NCBI GenBank assembly: GCA_002281485.1
Contig: NCGF01000007.1
Location: 1 to 64,000, forward strand
DNA: 64,000 bases
From: Sphingomonas sp. 28-66-16
GTDB taxonomy: Bacteria; Pseudomonadota; Alphaproteobacteria; Sphingomonadales; Sphingomonadaceae
Direction of reading: 5' to 3'
Both the position numbers and the translations under genes were made by a program. Below are positions 55,999 through 64,000 of the stretch, piece after piece (position 1 is the first letter of the stretch; each line of letters opens with the position of its first letter). The notes beneath the pieces were generated by a model. That model saw only the letters and a list, made by a program, of their open reading frames with translations, did not search any database and had not been told where the DNA came from.

Positions 55999-57786
55999 AT
56001 GAGCGACGAGGCGAGCAAGCCGCAGGTGCCCGAGGCTGGCGAATGGCCGATCAGGCCGGCCTTGCTGGCCGCGATCGGCGCCGCCGCGGCCCTTGCTGTC
56101 CAGCAATTGCTCGATCGTAGCGGTTCACCCCCGCCGTTGGTCCCGCTGTCGATCGCGATCGGCATCGGCACCACGGCGACCGGGTTTGGTTTTGTCGCCG
56201 GGCGGCGGCGTCTGTCGTGGGCGGTGGGTTTTGCGCTCTCGATCGGGTTGATCGCCGCCCTGATCGTCCATTGGCAGGGCATCCCCGGCGGCGCGCCCGG
56301 TTTCTGGAACTGGCGGCTGGCCAGCCTGTTCCTCGCGATCGCGATTGCCTGCCCGCTTTTCCAGACGGCGCGCGACGAAGGGCGCTGGCGACTGCCCTAT
56401 GCCGAGCTCCACAGCCATGCCTGGACCAACGTCGTGCTGTGGTTCGCCGGCTGGATCTTCGTCGGCGTGGTGTTTGCGATGGGCTGGCTGCTTGCGGCGC
56501 TGTTCAACCTGATCAAGATCGACCTGCTCGAAAAACTGCTCGAGAAGGACTGGTTCATGGCGACGCTGGCCGGGGCGGCTTTCGGCGGCGCGATCGGGCT
56601 GATGCGCGAGCGCGACCGGATCGTCAGACTGTTGCAGCGCGTCGTCACCGCGGTGCTGGGGGTGCTCGCGCCGGTGCTCGCCATCGGCCTGCTGCTGTTC
56701 CTGCTCGCCTTGCCCTTTGCCGGGCTCGGTGCGCTGTGGGAGGCGACGCGGTCGACCACGCCGATCCTGCTCAGCTGCGTGATCGGCGCGCTGATCCTCG
56801 CCAATGCGGTGATCGGCAACGGCACCGACGACGAGACGCGCGGCCCGGCCCTGCGCTATGGCGCGCTCGGGCTGGGCGCAGTGATGCTGCCGCTCGTTGT
56901 GATCGCGGCGATCGCGACCGGGCTCAGGATCGACCAATATGGCTTTACGCCTGATCGGCTTTGGGCGCTGATCTTCATCATCATCGCCAGCGCCTATGGG
57001 TTGGCCTATCTGGCCGCGCTCGTACGCGGGCAGATCGCCTGGGCGCCCTTCGCGCGATCGGCGAATGTGACGCTCGGGGTTGCCGTCGCGCCGATCGGGC
57101 TGTTCCTCGCGACGCCGATCGTCAGCTTCAACGCGCTATCGGCCAAAGACCAGGTCGCGCGGCTGCGATCGGGCCGGGTCGCGCCCGAGAAGGTCGACTG
57201 GGCAGCGCTGGCATTCGACTTCGGCGAACCGGGGAGGGCGGCGCTCAAGCGGCTGGCGACCAGCACGACGCCGGCAATCGCCCGGCTGGCGCGCGCCGCG
57301 CAGCGCAAGACGACGCGATATGCGCTGCCGTCGCCGGTCGACACCGACGACAGCCTCGCTAATCTCGCCGGGCGGCTGCGGATTCTGCCCCACCCGGCCG
57401 GGCTGCCGCTCGACCTGCAGAAATTGCTGCTCGACTGGCGCGGGTGCGGTGACGGGCAGCAAGGCCGCTGCACGGTCCTGTTCACCGCCGGCGCCGGCGA
57501 AGCGCTGGCGTTTCGCGACCGCTGCCTCGAACAGTTGATGGTGGCGCCGCCTTCAGGCCCGCCAAGCAGCGATCTCGTCACTCTCGATCAGTCGTGCCCG
57601 ATCTCCCGCTACCGGAAGATCGGGAGCGATTGGCGACTGGTCGAGAGCGGTCAGCAGGTACGACCCGGACCTGCGGCGCAGGCGGCGCTCAAGGCGGGCA
57701 TCGACTCGGAGCAGGTCGAGATACGCACCGCGCCGCGCCGTCAGCTGTTTGTCGGTGGCGTGCCGGTCGGCGATCCGTTCGAATAA
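55999..57786 (+). CDS. DUF4153 integral membrane protein
   Basis: A 595-residue protein with about ten hydrophobic segments in the first 400 residues, then a soluble C-terminal domain with four or more cysteines ([30 protein letters not shown]). The membrane part shows [20 protein letters not shown] and [20 protein letters not shown], which match the DUF4153 family. Members have been linked to envelope processes but no activity is established. GGGGAG lies 8 bases before the ATG at 55999; an upstream frame to 55915 is less likely. It precedes gatC by 38 bases on the same strand. Confidence 0.85.
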   Translation: MSDEASKPQVPEAGEWPIRPALLAAIGAAAALAVQQLLDRSGSPPPLVPLSIAIGIGTTATGFGFVAGRRRLSWAVGFALSIGLIAALIVHWQGIPGGAPGFWNWRLASLFLAIAIACPLFQTARDEGRWRLPYAELHSHAWTNVVLWFAGWIFVGVVFAMGWLLAALFNLIKIDLLEKLLEKDWFMATLAGAAFGGAIGLMRERDRIVRLLQRVVTAVLGVLAPVLAIGLLLFLLALPFAGLGALWEATRSTTPILLSCVIGALILANAVIGNGTDDETRGPALRYGALGLGAVMLPLVVIAAIATGLRIDQYGFTPDRLWALIFIIIASAYGLAYLAALVRGQIAWAPFARSANVTLGVAVAPIGLFLATPIVSFNALSAKDQVARLRSGRVAPEKVDWAALAFDFGEPGRAALKRLATSTTPAIARLARAAQRKTTRYALPSPVDTDDSLANLAGRLRILPHPAGLPLDLQKLLLDWRGCGDGQQGRCTVLFTAGAGEALAFRDRCLEQLMVAPPSGPPSSDLVTLDQSCPISRYRKIGSDWRLVESGQQVRPGPAAQAALKAGIDSEQVEIRTAPRRQLFVGGVPVGDPFE

Positions 57787-57824
57787 GTTGCGTTTCGGCG
57801 AGGCGTAATGCTAGCCGCTGCGGC

Positions 57825-58127
57825 ATGGCAGTAGACATCCCCACCGTCCGAAAAATCGCGAGTCTCGCGCGGATCGCGATCACCGAGGAAGAGGCCGCGC
57901 GCATCGCGCCCGAGCTCGACAATATCATGGGCTGGATCGAGCAACTCGGCGAGGTCGACACGACCGATGTCGCGCCGATGACGGCGGTGATCGCCAACAA
58001 ATTGCGGCTACGCGACGATGTGGTCAACGCCGATCCGCTGACCGGGGGCAATATCCGCGACGCCGTGCTGGCGAATGCGCCCCAGGCCGAGCATGGCTTT
58101 TTCACCGTGCCCAAGGTGATCGAATAA
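57825..58127 (+). CDS. gatC: Glutamyl/aspartyl-tRNA amidotransferase subunit C
   Basis: GatC of 100 residues, a belt that wraps GatA and GatB in the tRNA-dependent amidotransferase. It starts [20 protein letters not shown] with the typical helical pattern, then [22 protein letters not shown], and ends with [12 protein letters not shown]. The ATG at 57825 is chosen; the frame to the left lies in the DUF4153 gene. The stop overlaps the gatA start by one base (TAATG), so translation is coupled. Confidence 0.95.
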   Translation: MAVDIPTVRKIASLARIAITEEEAARIAPELDNIMGWIEQLGEVDTTDVAPMTAVIANKLRLRDDVVNADPLTGGNIRDAVLANAPQAEHGFFTVPKVIE

Positions 58128-59611
58128 TGACCGACCTTACCGATCTCGGCATCGCCGCCATTCGCGATGGTATCCGTCTCGGCACCTTTTCGGCGCGCGA
58201 AGTCGCCGATGCCTTCATCGTGAAGGTCAGCCGCGCCAAGCCGCTCAATGCCTTCCTCGTCGAGACCCCCGATCACGCGATCGCCGCCGCCAAGGAAGCC
58301 GACGCTGCCCGGGCCGCCGGCGAAACGCTCAAGCCGCTCGCGGGCGTGCCGATCGGCATGAAGGATCTGTTCTGCACGCGGGGCGTGCCGACCACCGCCG
58401 CGAGCCTGATTCTCGAGGGGTTCACGCCACAGTACGAGTCGACCGTGTCGGGCAATCTGTTCGCGGCGGGGGCGGGGATGCTCGGCAAGCTAAACATGGA
58501 CCAGTTCGCGATGGGATCGTCGAACGAGACCAGCGCGTTCGGCAATGTCATCTCGCCGTGGCGGCGCAGCGATGGCGGCAATGCGCCGCTCGCCCCCGGC
58601 GGCTCGTCGGGCGGCTCGTCGGCGGCGATTGCGGCGCGGCTCTGCCCGGGCGCGACCGGCACCGATACCGGCGGCTCGATCCGTCAGCCTGCCGCGTTCG
58701 TCGGCATTTCGGGCATCAAGCCGACCTATGGCCGTTGCTCGCGCTGGGGCGTCGTCGCCTTCGCCTCGTCGCTCGATCAGGCTGGGCCGATGGCGCGCAG
58801 CGTGCGCGACTGCGCGATCCTGCTCGAAAATATGGCGGGCTTCGATCCGAAGGACGCGACTTCGCTCGAACTGCCGGTGCCCAAATGGGAGGCCGGGCTC
58901 AATGCGAGCATGGTCGGCAAGCGAATCGGTATCCCCAGGGAATACCGTGTCGATGGCATGCCGGGCGAAATCGACGCGCTGTGGCAGCAGGGGATCGATT
59001 GGCTGAAGGATGCCGGCGCCGAGATCGTCGAGGTGTCGCTGCCGCATACCAAATATGCGCTGCCGGCCTATTACATCATCGCGCCTGCCGAAGCCTCGTC
59101 CAATCTCGCCCGCTACGATGGCGTCCGCTACGGGCTGCGCGATCTGCCGAGCGGCGCGAACCTGCAGGACATGTATGCCGCCACCCGCGCGGCCGGCTTC
59201 GGCGACGAAGTAAAGCGCCGGATCATGATCGGCACTTATGTATTGTCGGCGGGCTTTTACGACGCCTACTTCACACAGGCATCGAAGGTCCGCACCCTCA
59301 TCGCGCGCGATTTCGACCGCGCTTGGGAGCAATGCGATTATCTTCTCACGCCGACCACCCCTAGCGCCGCGTTCGCGCTGGGCGAGAAGAGCGCCGATCC
59401 GATCGCGATGTATCTGAACGACGTCTTCACGGTGCCCTCGTCGCTCGCCGGCCTCCCCGCGATGAGCGTACCCGGCGGACTCGACGCGCAGGGGTTGCCG
59501 CTCGGGCTGCAGATCATCGGCAAGGCGCTCGACGAGCAGGGCGTGCTCAATGCGTGCCTGGCGATTGAGGAGCGAGCAGGATTTACGGCACGGCCGGGGG
59601 CTTGGTGGTAG
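58127..59611 (+). CDS. gatA: Glutamyl/aspartyl-tRNA amidotransferase subunit A
   Basis: GatA of 494 residues, an amidase-signature enzyme that releases ammonia from glutamine. The Ser-cisSer-Lys triad is seen as Lys in [11 protein letters not shown], and the glycine/serine-rich signature [22 protein letters not shown] followed by [16 protein letters not shown]. Together with GatB and GatC it converts Glu-tRNA-Gln or Asp-tRNA-Asn to the amide. It is coupled to gatC. A toxin-antitoxin pair follows before gatB, which separates subunits normally adjacent. Confidence 0.97.
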   Translation: MTDLTDLGIAAIRDGIRLGTFSAREVADAFIVKVSRAKPLNAFLVETPDHAIAAAKEADAARAAGETLKPLAGVPIGMKDLFCTRGVPTTAASLILEGFTPQYESTVSGNLFAAGAGMLGKLNMDQFAMGSSNETSAFGNVISPWRRSDGGNAPLAPGGSSGGSSAAIAARLCPGATGTDTGGSIRQPAAFVGISGIKPTYGRCSRWGVVAFASSLDQAGPMARSVRDCAILLENMAGFDPKDATSLELPVPKWEAGLNASMVGKRIGIPREYRVDGMPGEIDALWQQGIDWLKDAGAEIVEVSLPHTKYALPAYYIIAPAEASSNLARYDGVRYGLRDLPSGANLQDMYAATRAAGFGDEVKRRIMIGTYVLSAGFYDAYFTQASKVRTLIARDFDRAWEQCDYLLTPTTPSAAFALGEKSADPIAMYLNDVFTVPSSLAGLPAMSVPGGLDAQGLPLGLQIIGKALDEQGVLNACLAIEERAGFTARPGAWW

Positions 59612-59645
59612 ACAAGTATTACCAGAAAATAGTATTACCTTTGCC
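59602..59645 (+). promoter_or_regulatory. Direct-repeat operator candidate before the antitoxin gene
   Basis: AGTATTACC occurs at 59615-59623 and again at 59631-59639, spaced 16 bases start to start, in the 34 bp between the gatA stop and the antitoxin ATG. The region is AT-rich against a GC-rich background. TTGGTG (59602-59607, at the gatA end) and GAAAAT (59625-59630) are weak promoter candidates. Toxin-antitoxin operons are usually repressed by the antitoxin bound at such repeats. No classical ribosome binding site lies before the ATG. Confidence 0.55.
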
Positions 59646-59924
59646 ATGAGCAAGCAGACCAACCTCACCGTCAAGGGGCAGGTGACGATCCCCAAGGACG
59701 TCCGCGACGCGCTCGGGCTCAAACCCGGCGAGCCGGTCGAGATCGACTGGCAGGGCGGCACCGAGGCGATCATCCGCAAGCCGGTGCGTGATTACGCTGC
59801 AGAACGAGACCGGCTGGTTGCGGAAATGCGCGCTGCATCTGATCGGTTCGCCCATCTTAGAGAAGGTCGCCCGACCGACGACATCATGCGCGATATTCGT
59901 GGGGATGATCCTTTTCCGCCATGA
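59646..59924 (+). CDS. vapB: AbrB/MazE-type antitoxin
   Basis: A 92-residue protein. The first 45 residues are a SpoVT/AbrB swapped-hairpin DNA-binding domain: TNLTVKGQVTIPKDVRDALG and LKPGEPVEIDWQGG are the family consensus. The C-terminal part (residues 50-92) is charged and probably binds and neutralises the toxin. The gene overlaps the PIN-domain toxin gene by 4 bases (ATGA), the standard antitoxin-toxin order. It lies inside gatCAB after gatA. Direct repeats just upstream are a likely operator. vapB is used in the general sense of a PIN-toxin partner. Confidence 0.88.
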   Translation: MSKQTNLTVKGQVTIPKDVRDALGLKPGEPVEIDWQGGTEAIIRKPVRDYAAERDRLVAEMRAASDRFAHLREGRPTDDIMRDIRGDDPFPP

Positions 59925-60334
59925 TCGTCGTTGATACCAATGTGCTGATCGACATGCGGGAACTCGATACCGAGTGGCACGAATGGTCGTTTCGAGCGGT
60001 CGCGGATGCCCGGCTCAGCGGTCAAGTCGTCGCAATTAGCATCACCGTAGGGGAATTGTCCTTCCGGGGTGGATCGCTCGCCGAGCTCGAAGCTCTCTGC
60101 GGTGAATTTGGGGTTGGGATTTTGCCCTTGAGTAGTGCGGGTGCCTATTGTGCCGGGCAGGCACAGCGTGTTTATCGCGCGGCTGGCGGGCGTCGCGAAA
60201 AGTTGCTTGCCGATTTCCTGATTGGAGGCGAAGCGCAAACACTCGGGGCCAGCATTCTCACGCGTGACCCTTGGCATTATCGACGCTATTTCACCGACCT
60301 CACCCTCATTACCCCCGAGACTGACCATGGCTGA
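59921..60334 (+). CDS. vapC: PIN-domain ribonuclease toxin (VapC type)
   Basis: A 137-residue PIN protein. The acidic site residues are in [12 protein letters not shown] (Asp5), [13 protein letters not shown] (Glu) and [12 protein letters not shown] (Asp), and the C-terminal block [13 protein letters not shown] is typical of VapC. VapC toxins cut tRNA or rRNA when the antitoxin is lost. It is coupled to the antitoxin gene by a 4-base overlap, and it runs 8 bases into gatB (its TGA is at 60332-60334, and the gatB ATG at 60327). The toxin thus forms part of the translation path between gatA and gatB. The RNA target is unknown. Confidence 0.88.
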   Translation: MIVVDTNVLIDMRELDTEWHEWSFRAVADARLSGQVVAISITVGELSFRGGSLAELEALCGEFGVGILPLSSAGAYCAGQAQRVYRAAGGRREKLLADFLIGGEAQTLGASILTRDPWHYRRYFTDLTLITPETDHG

Positions 60335-61805
60335 CGCATCCCCCTACACCCTGCGTGGCGAAACCGGCGACTGGGAGGTCGTCGTCGGCCTCGAAGTCCA
60401 TGCGCAGGTCACGTCGAACGCCAAGCTCTTTTCGGGTGCCGCGACCGCGTTCGGGGCCGAGCCCAACACGCAGGTGTCGCTGGTCGACGCCGCCATGCCC
60501 GGCATGCTGCCCGTGCCCAACCGCGAGTGCATCCGCCAGGCGGTGCGCACTGGCATGGCGATCGAGGCGCAGATCAACAAATGGTCGCGCTTCGATCGCA
60601 AGAATTACTTCTATGCCGATCTGCCGCAGGGTTATCAGATCAGCCAGCTCTATCACCCCATCGTGGGTGAGGGCGCGATCATGATCAGCCTCGACGACAA
60701 GAATCCCGACGCCGCGACCAAGCGGATCGGCGTCGAGCGAATCCATATCGAGCAGGATGCCGGCAAGCTGATGCATGATCAGCACCCGACGCGTTCCTAT
60801 GTCGATCTCAACCGGTCAGGCGTCGCGCTGATGGAAATCGTGTCGAAGCCCGACATGGCGTCGCCTGCAGAAGCAGGGGCTTATCTGTCGAAGCTCAGAT
60901 CGATCCTGCGCTATGTCGGGTCGTGCGACGGCAATATGGATCAGGGGTCGATGCGCGCCGACGTGAATGTCTCGGTACGCAAAGTCGGCGATCCGAACCT
61001 CGGCACCCGTACCGAAACGAAGAACGTCAATTCGGTCCGCTTCGTGATGGCCGTCGTCGAGCAGGAGGCCAAGCGCCAGATTGAAGTGCTGGAGAGCGGC
61101 GGGCGCATCGTTCAGGAAACGCGGCTCTACGATCCCGACCGCAACGAGACGCGGTCGATGCGGTCGAAGGAAGACGCGCATGATTATCGCTACTTCCCCG
61201 ACCCCGATCTGCTGCCGCTGGTACTGGAGGATGATTTCCTCGCCGACTGTCGCGCAAGCCTGCCCGAGCTGCCCGACGCCAAGCGCAAGCGCTATGAGTC
61301 GCTCGGCATCACCCCCTATGCCGCTGCCGTGCTGACCGCCGATGTAGATGCGGCGCGCTGGTTCGATGCGCTGCTGGAGGCGGGATCGCCGGCGGTGGCG
61401 GGGGCGAACTGGGTGACGTCCGAACTGTTCGGGGCGCTGAACCGGCTGGGGAGGGAAATTGCAAACTCGCCGGTTACGCCAGCTCAGGCAGGCGAATTGC
61501 TCGGGCTGGTCGCTGATGGCACGCTGTCGGGCAGCCTCGCCAAGCAGGTGTTCGAGATCATGCTCGAAACCGGGCAGGGTGCCTCAGCGATCGTCGAGGA
61601 GCGCGGGCTCAAGCAGACCAGCGATACCGGCGCGATCGAGGCGATCATCGCCGGGGTGCTCGCCGCCAATGCCGACAAGGTCGATCAGTACAAGGCGGGC
61701 AAGGAAGCCTTGTTCGGCTTCTTCGTTGGCCAGACGATGAAGGCGATGGGCGGCAAGGCAAACCCCGGCGTGGTGAACGACTTGCTGAAGAAGGCGCTAG
61801 CTTAA
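60327..61805 (+). CDS. gatB: Glutamyl/aspartyl-tRNA amidotransferase subunit B
   Basis: GatB of 492 residues, the kinase/tRNA-binding subunit of the amidotransferase. It phosphorylates Glu- or Asp-tRNA and accepts ammonia from GatA. The N-terminus [20 protein letters not shown] and [20 protein letters not shown]-like stretch (here [19 protein letters not shown]) are conserved. So are [20 protein letters not shown] and a C-terminal YqeY-like tail. Its ATG lies 8 bases inside the 3' end of the PIN toxin gene, so gatB may depend on read-through and coupling from the toxin-antitoxin pair unless it has its own promoter. Confidence 0.96.
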   Translation: MADASPYTLRGETGDWEVVVGLEVHAQVTSNAKLFSGAATAFGAEPNTQVSLVDAAMPGMLPVPNRECIRQAVRTGMAIEAQINKWSRFDRKNYFYADLPQGYQISQLYHPIVGEGAIMISLDDKNPDAATKRIGVERIHIEQDAGKLMHDQHPTRSYVDLNRSGVALMEIVSKPDMASPAEAGAYLSKLRSILRYVGSCDGNMDQGSMRADVNVSVRKVGDPNLGTRTETKNVNSVRFVMAVVEQEAKRQIEVLESGGRIVQETRLYDPDRNETRSMRSKEDAHDYRYFPDPDLLPLVLEDDFLADCRASLPELPDAKRKRYESLGITPYAAAVLTADVDAARWFDALLEAGSPAVAGANWVTSELFGALNRLGREIANSPVTPAQAGELLGLVADGTLSGSLAKQVFEIMLETGQGASAIVEERGLKQTSDTGAIEAIIAGVLAANADKVDQYKAGKEALFGFFVGQTMKAMGGKANPGVVNDLLKKALA

Positions 61806-61821
61806 ACTGGGGGCCTGAACG

Positions 61822-62133
61822 GTGGACGCTTTTATGCACGGCACGGTCCACGAAGCGGGCGACGATCTGCAGGCGGCGATTTGCGCCGACTCCGAGAGTC
61901 TCCTGCTGTGGGAAAAGCTGACACCGCTCGGCCGCAACGAATTCATTTGCTGAGTCGATGACGCCAAGCAGCCAGCGACGCGCGCGCGCCGCATCCAACG
62001 GACGCGCGAAGAGCTGCTCGAAGGCAAGAAGCGGCCGTGCTGCTGGGTGGGGTGCATTCACCGCACCGACAAGCCGCCGAGCAAGTGGCAGCAGGCGGTG
62101 CTGATCGACAAGAAGCAGCCGAGCGGCGTTTAG
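61822..62133 (+). pseudogene. YdeI/OmpD-associated-type gene interrupted by a single TGA
   Basis: One frame runs from a GTG at 61822 (or ATG at 61834) to a TAG at 62131-62133 and is interrupted only by TGA at 61951-61953. Before it the frame reads LTPLGRNEFIC, after it VDDAKQPATRARRIQRTREE, then LLEGKKRPCCWVGCIHRTDK and PPSKWQQAVLIDKKQ. These segments fit the YdeI/OmdA family (PF13376), in which the position after FIC is normally Trp. A TGG to TGA change explains it. The rest is intact, so the mutation is recent or a sequencing error, or the gene is read through. The frame follows gatB by 16 bases and ends overlapping the convergent cytochrome gene by 4 bases. Confidence 0.75.
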
Positions 62134-63269
62134 GCGCCCGGGGTGCAGCCGCCCTTCAGCCCCGCAATCCACGCCTTGATCAGCGCCACGCCTTCCTTGT
62201 GGACGAGGCTGCGCCCCGTTTCGGGCATCATCTCGCCCGGGTCTTCGGTTTCGAGGCGATAGGCGAGGATCGAGCGCTCGGGATGGCCCGGGACGATGCC
62301 ATATTGCCGATTGCCGGTGCCCCGCCCGGCGGCGATCGGGGGCTTGCACTCGCCCAGCTTGCGCAGGTCCAGCGTCGCGGAATCGAGCCACAGGCCCGAC
62401 ACGCGGGCAGGGCCGGTCGCGCTGTGGCAATGCGCGCAGTTGATGTCGAGATAGGCCCGCGCCTTGGCGTCGATCGTTGCCATCGCATCGTCGAGGCGGG
62501 CGTCGCGCGGGGCGGCAGTGGCGGCGGGGGCGCCGGTCAGATAACCGATCCGGGTCAGCCGGGTAAGCTGGTTGATATCGCCGCCGATGCCCGGAAAATC
62601 GCGGTTTAGGTGACGCGCCTTGGGGCCGATCGGGAAGATTTTCTTGGTGCGATCGGTCGCGTGGCAGCCGGCGCACTGGTTCACGTTTGGCACGGTGTAG
62701 GTGAAATGGGTGATCTTGCCGCCGTCATCGAAATCGAGCGGGATTTCGGCCCCGGTGCGTTGCAGCGTCGCCTCGGTCTGCTCGGCGTTCCAGACATAGG
62801 GCAGCGCATCCCAACCGGTCGCGCGTCTGACCAGCAGCCGCGTCTCGATCAGCCGGACATGGCTGAGGTCGAGGCCGGTCACCCCGGTCTGATAGCTGGC
62901 GGGCGTGACCTTCAGCACGCGGGCGCTGGTGCCGGGCGCGACGCCGGCGGGGGTGGTGTAGTAGAAGGTCTTGGTGATGATCGTGCCGACCGGGAAGTCG
63001 AAGGTCTTCACCGGATCATAGCGGGCGCTCATCCCCTTCGGCACGAACACCGCGCGCCATTTCTGCGCGTAATCGCTGAACAGGGGAGTCGCGAGCTCGT
63101 AGCTGACCAGCCCCGCGCGCGGCGCGATGTGGCCTTGCTTCACGTCGAACAGACCCCAGCCGGCGAGCGAGGCGGGGTTGTCGTCGGCGTGGAAGGTGAT
63201 CGCGTCGGGATGGCTGGCGCAGGCGGCCAGCATCGCCGCACCGCACAGACCTACAAGGAGCCGGAACAC
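62130..63269 (-). CDS. Diheme c-type cytochrome lipoprotein (SO2930 family)
   Basis: A 379-residue lipoprotein: signal sequence with lipobox LAAC (Cys17). Two heme c attachment motifs are present, CAGCH (199-203) and CAHCH (278-282). The sequence between and around (TPLFSDYAQKWRAVFVPKGM, then DINQLTRLTRIGYLTGAP) fits the SO2930-type diheme cytochrome family, whose genes stand next to a parallel beta-helix protein gene, as here. An electron-transfer or oxidative role in the periplasm is inferred. The stop overlaps the 3' end of the broken YdeI-type gene by 4 bases. It lies 7 bases after the beta-helix gene stop and should be co-transcribed with it. Confidence 0.9.
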   Translation of the reverse strand: MFRLLVGLCGAAMLAACASHPDAITFHADDNPASLAGWGLFDVKQGHIAPRAGLVSYELATPLFSDYAQKWRAVFVPKGMSARYDPVKTFDFPVGTIITKTFYYTTPAGVAPGTSARVLKVTPASYQTGVTGLDLSHVRLIETRLLVRRATGWDALPYVWNAEQTEATLQRTGAEIPLDFDDGGKITHFTYTVPNVNQCAGCHATDRTKKIFPIGPKARHLNRDFPGIGGDINQLTRLTRIGYLTGAPAATAAPRDARLDDAMATIDAKARAYLDINCAHCHSATGPARVSGLWLDSATLDLRKLGECKPPIAAGRGTGNRQYGIVPGHPERSILAYRLETEDPGEMMPETGRSLVHKEGVALIKAWIAGLKGGCTPGA

Positions 63270-63276
63270 GTAAACC

Positions 63277-64000
63277 TCACCCCTTGGTCATCGACGCCGG
63301 CAGGGTGATCTCGGGCAGCCGCGTCGCCGGGGCGCAGTCGAGCCCGGTGTCGATATGCGGGCTGGCCGATTTGTTGGGGCCATCGACGTTGAGCACCTTG
63401 GCATCGCCGTTCTGGATGCAGATGCCCGGCTTGGCGACCTTGGGGTTGACGAACCCGTCCCACAGCACCGCCGGCAAGGCGCCGCCGCCGAGCGCCTTGA
63501 GCGGGGCGTATTTCGCGCCGGGTTCGGTCCCGCCGCCGACGATGCGATTGCCGGTTACGTAGACATTCTCCGGATAGGGATCATAAGCCGCCGCGATGCC
63601 GCGCGTCGCCGCAAAGCCGAGCGAATAGAAGCTCGAGATGATGACGTTGGCGGTCTGGTTGTCCTTCAGATCATTGTCGAAAATTTCGACGTCGTCGTTG
63701 GAATTGACGATCACGCCAGACCCCGGCGGCACCGAGGCGACCGCCGTGCCCTTCGCGCCGAAATTGGCGTGGTTGTTGGCGAACACCTGATTGTGGAACA
63801 CCCGCGTCTTGCTGCCCGGGACGGGCAGGTCGGGCATGTTGAAGACCAGGATGCCGCCGGCATTGCCGGTGACGACATTGTCATGGACGTCGGCGCCGGT
63901 CGAATTCTCGATCTCGATCCCGGCGACGTTGTTCTCGGCGCGGTTGCGGCGGACGATGATGTTCTTCGACTGGCCGACATAGATGCCGGCGTCCGACGCG
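63277..64000 (-). CDS. Parallel beta-helix repeat protein, 5' end beyond window
   Basis: The frame is open through position 64000, and 240 codons are seen. The sequence consists of short repeats of beta-helix type with recurring Asn and Val/Ile: AGIYVGQSKNIIVRRNRAEN, NVAGIEIENSTGADVHDNVV, then TRVFHNQVFANN and NDDVEIFDNDLKDNQTANVI. The C-terminus has several cysteines (GICIQNG, LDCAPA). This is the family described as partner of the SO2930 diheme cytochrome. Such helices bind or cleave polysaccharides or act as surface scaffolds, but no catalytic set is recognised here. The signal peptide must lie off the window. Confidence 0.82.
   Translation of the reverse strand, partial: ASDAGIYVGQSKNIIVRRNRAENNVAGIEIENSTGADVHDNVVTGNAGGILVFNMPDLPVPGSKTRVFHNQVFANNHANFGAKGTAVASVPPGSGVIVNSNDDVEIFDNDLKDNQTANVIISSFYSLGFAATRGIAAAYDPYPENVYVTGNRIVGGGTEPGAKYAPLKALGGGALPAVLWDGFVNPKVAKPGICIQNGDAKVLNVDGPNKSASPHIDTGLDCAPATRLPEITLPASMTKG

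Noticed and set aside
61951-61953. TGA read as selenocysteine in the YdeI-type gene.
   Set aside because: The family has Trp here, no SECIS-like hairpin follows, and no selenoprotein machinery is in the window.

Overview
The window is a chromosomal stretch of a high-GC alphaproteobacterium, almost certainly a Sphingomonadaceae member (Sphingomonas-like). Signs are the pckA / chvI-chvG / hprK-rapZ-EIIA-HPr gene order, the lptD-surA-pdxA-ksgA operon, a DUF2066-HdaA-PPK1-PPX-RNase D-AspRS neighbourhood, a large TonB-dependent receptor and a dispersed palindromic repeat with a core of ACTTGTTCCGGGGTCCACCG. About 57 genes are supported. No tRNA, rRNA, IS element, prophage or CRISPR array was seen. 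Most of the window is conserved housekeeping sequence; the accessory material lies at about 4.1-12 kb, at 59.6-60.3 kb (a toxin-antitoxin pair) and at 61.8-64 kb.

Layout. 0-3.9 kb: end of a TMEM175-like channel gene and ilvB-ilvN-ilvC (branched-chain amino acids), all leftward. 4.1-8.2 kb: a MarR regulator and a signal-less solute-binding-fold protein, divergent from a TonB-dependent receptor across a 300 bp AT-rich region with a perfect TTATGATCATAA palindrome. 8.3-12 kb: an asparagine-synthetase-like enzyme preceded by a 66-codon basic peptide gene with a strong ribosome binding site, then a divergent ECF sigma factor and a membrane protein placed like its anti-sigma factor. 12.2-15.4 kb: rmuC, a tandem PilZ protein and a SPOUT RNA methyltransferase. 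15.4-21.6 kb: the regulatory phosphotransferase operon with ChvG/ChvI, divergent from pckA. 21.6-26.5 kb: small conserved proteins, a DUF885 peptidase-like protein and an NfeD/SPFH membrane pair. 26.7-29.9 kb: guaB, rsmB and a TPR protein. 29.8-35.4 kb: lptD-surA-pdxA-ksgA. 35.6-38 kb: pepA, holC, ndk. 38-42.3 kb: purM-purN-yjbR-like gene-membrane protein, and a sphingomyelinase-like phosphoesterase. 42.4-53.4 kb: DUF2066, hdaA, ppk1, ppx, rnd, aspS, an APC permease and ppk2. 53.4-57.8 kb: ruvX, a DUF3089 hydrolase and a DUF4153 membrane protein. 57.8-61.8 kb: gatC-gatA-[AbrB-type antitoxin + PIN toxin]-gatB. 61.8-64 kb: a YdeI-type gene broken by one TGA, a diheme cytochrome lipoprotein and the end of a parallel beta-helix protein.

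The best candidate for an undescribed system is the 66-aa peptide / asparagine-synthetase-like pair (8294-10121). The enzyme keeps the ATP-pyrophosphatase motifs but begins without the glutaminase cysteine, as lasso-peptide cyclases do, yet no leader peptidase is adjacent and the peptide does not look like a lasso precursor. Other points of note are the toxin-antitoxin pair inside the gatCAB operon with an 8 nt overlap into gatB, the candidate MarR operator, and a single nonsense codon in an otherwise intact YdeI-type gene.
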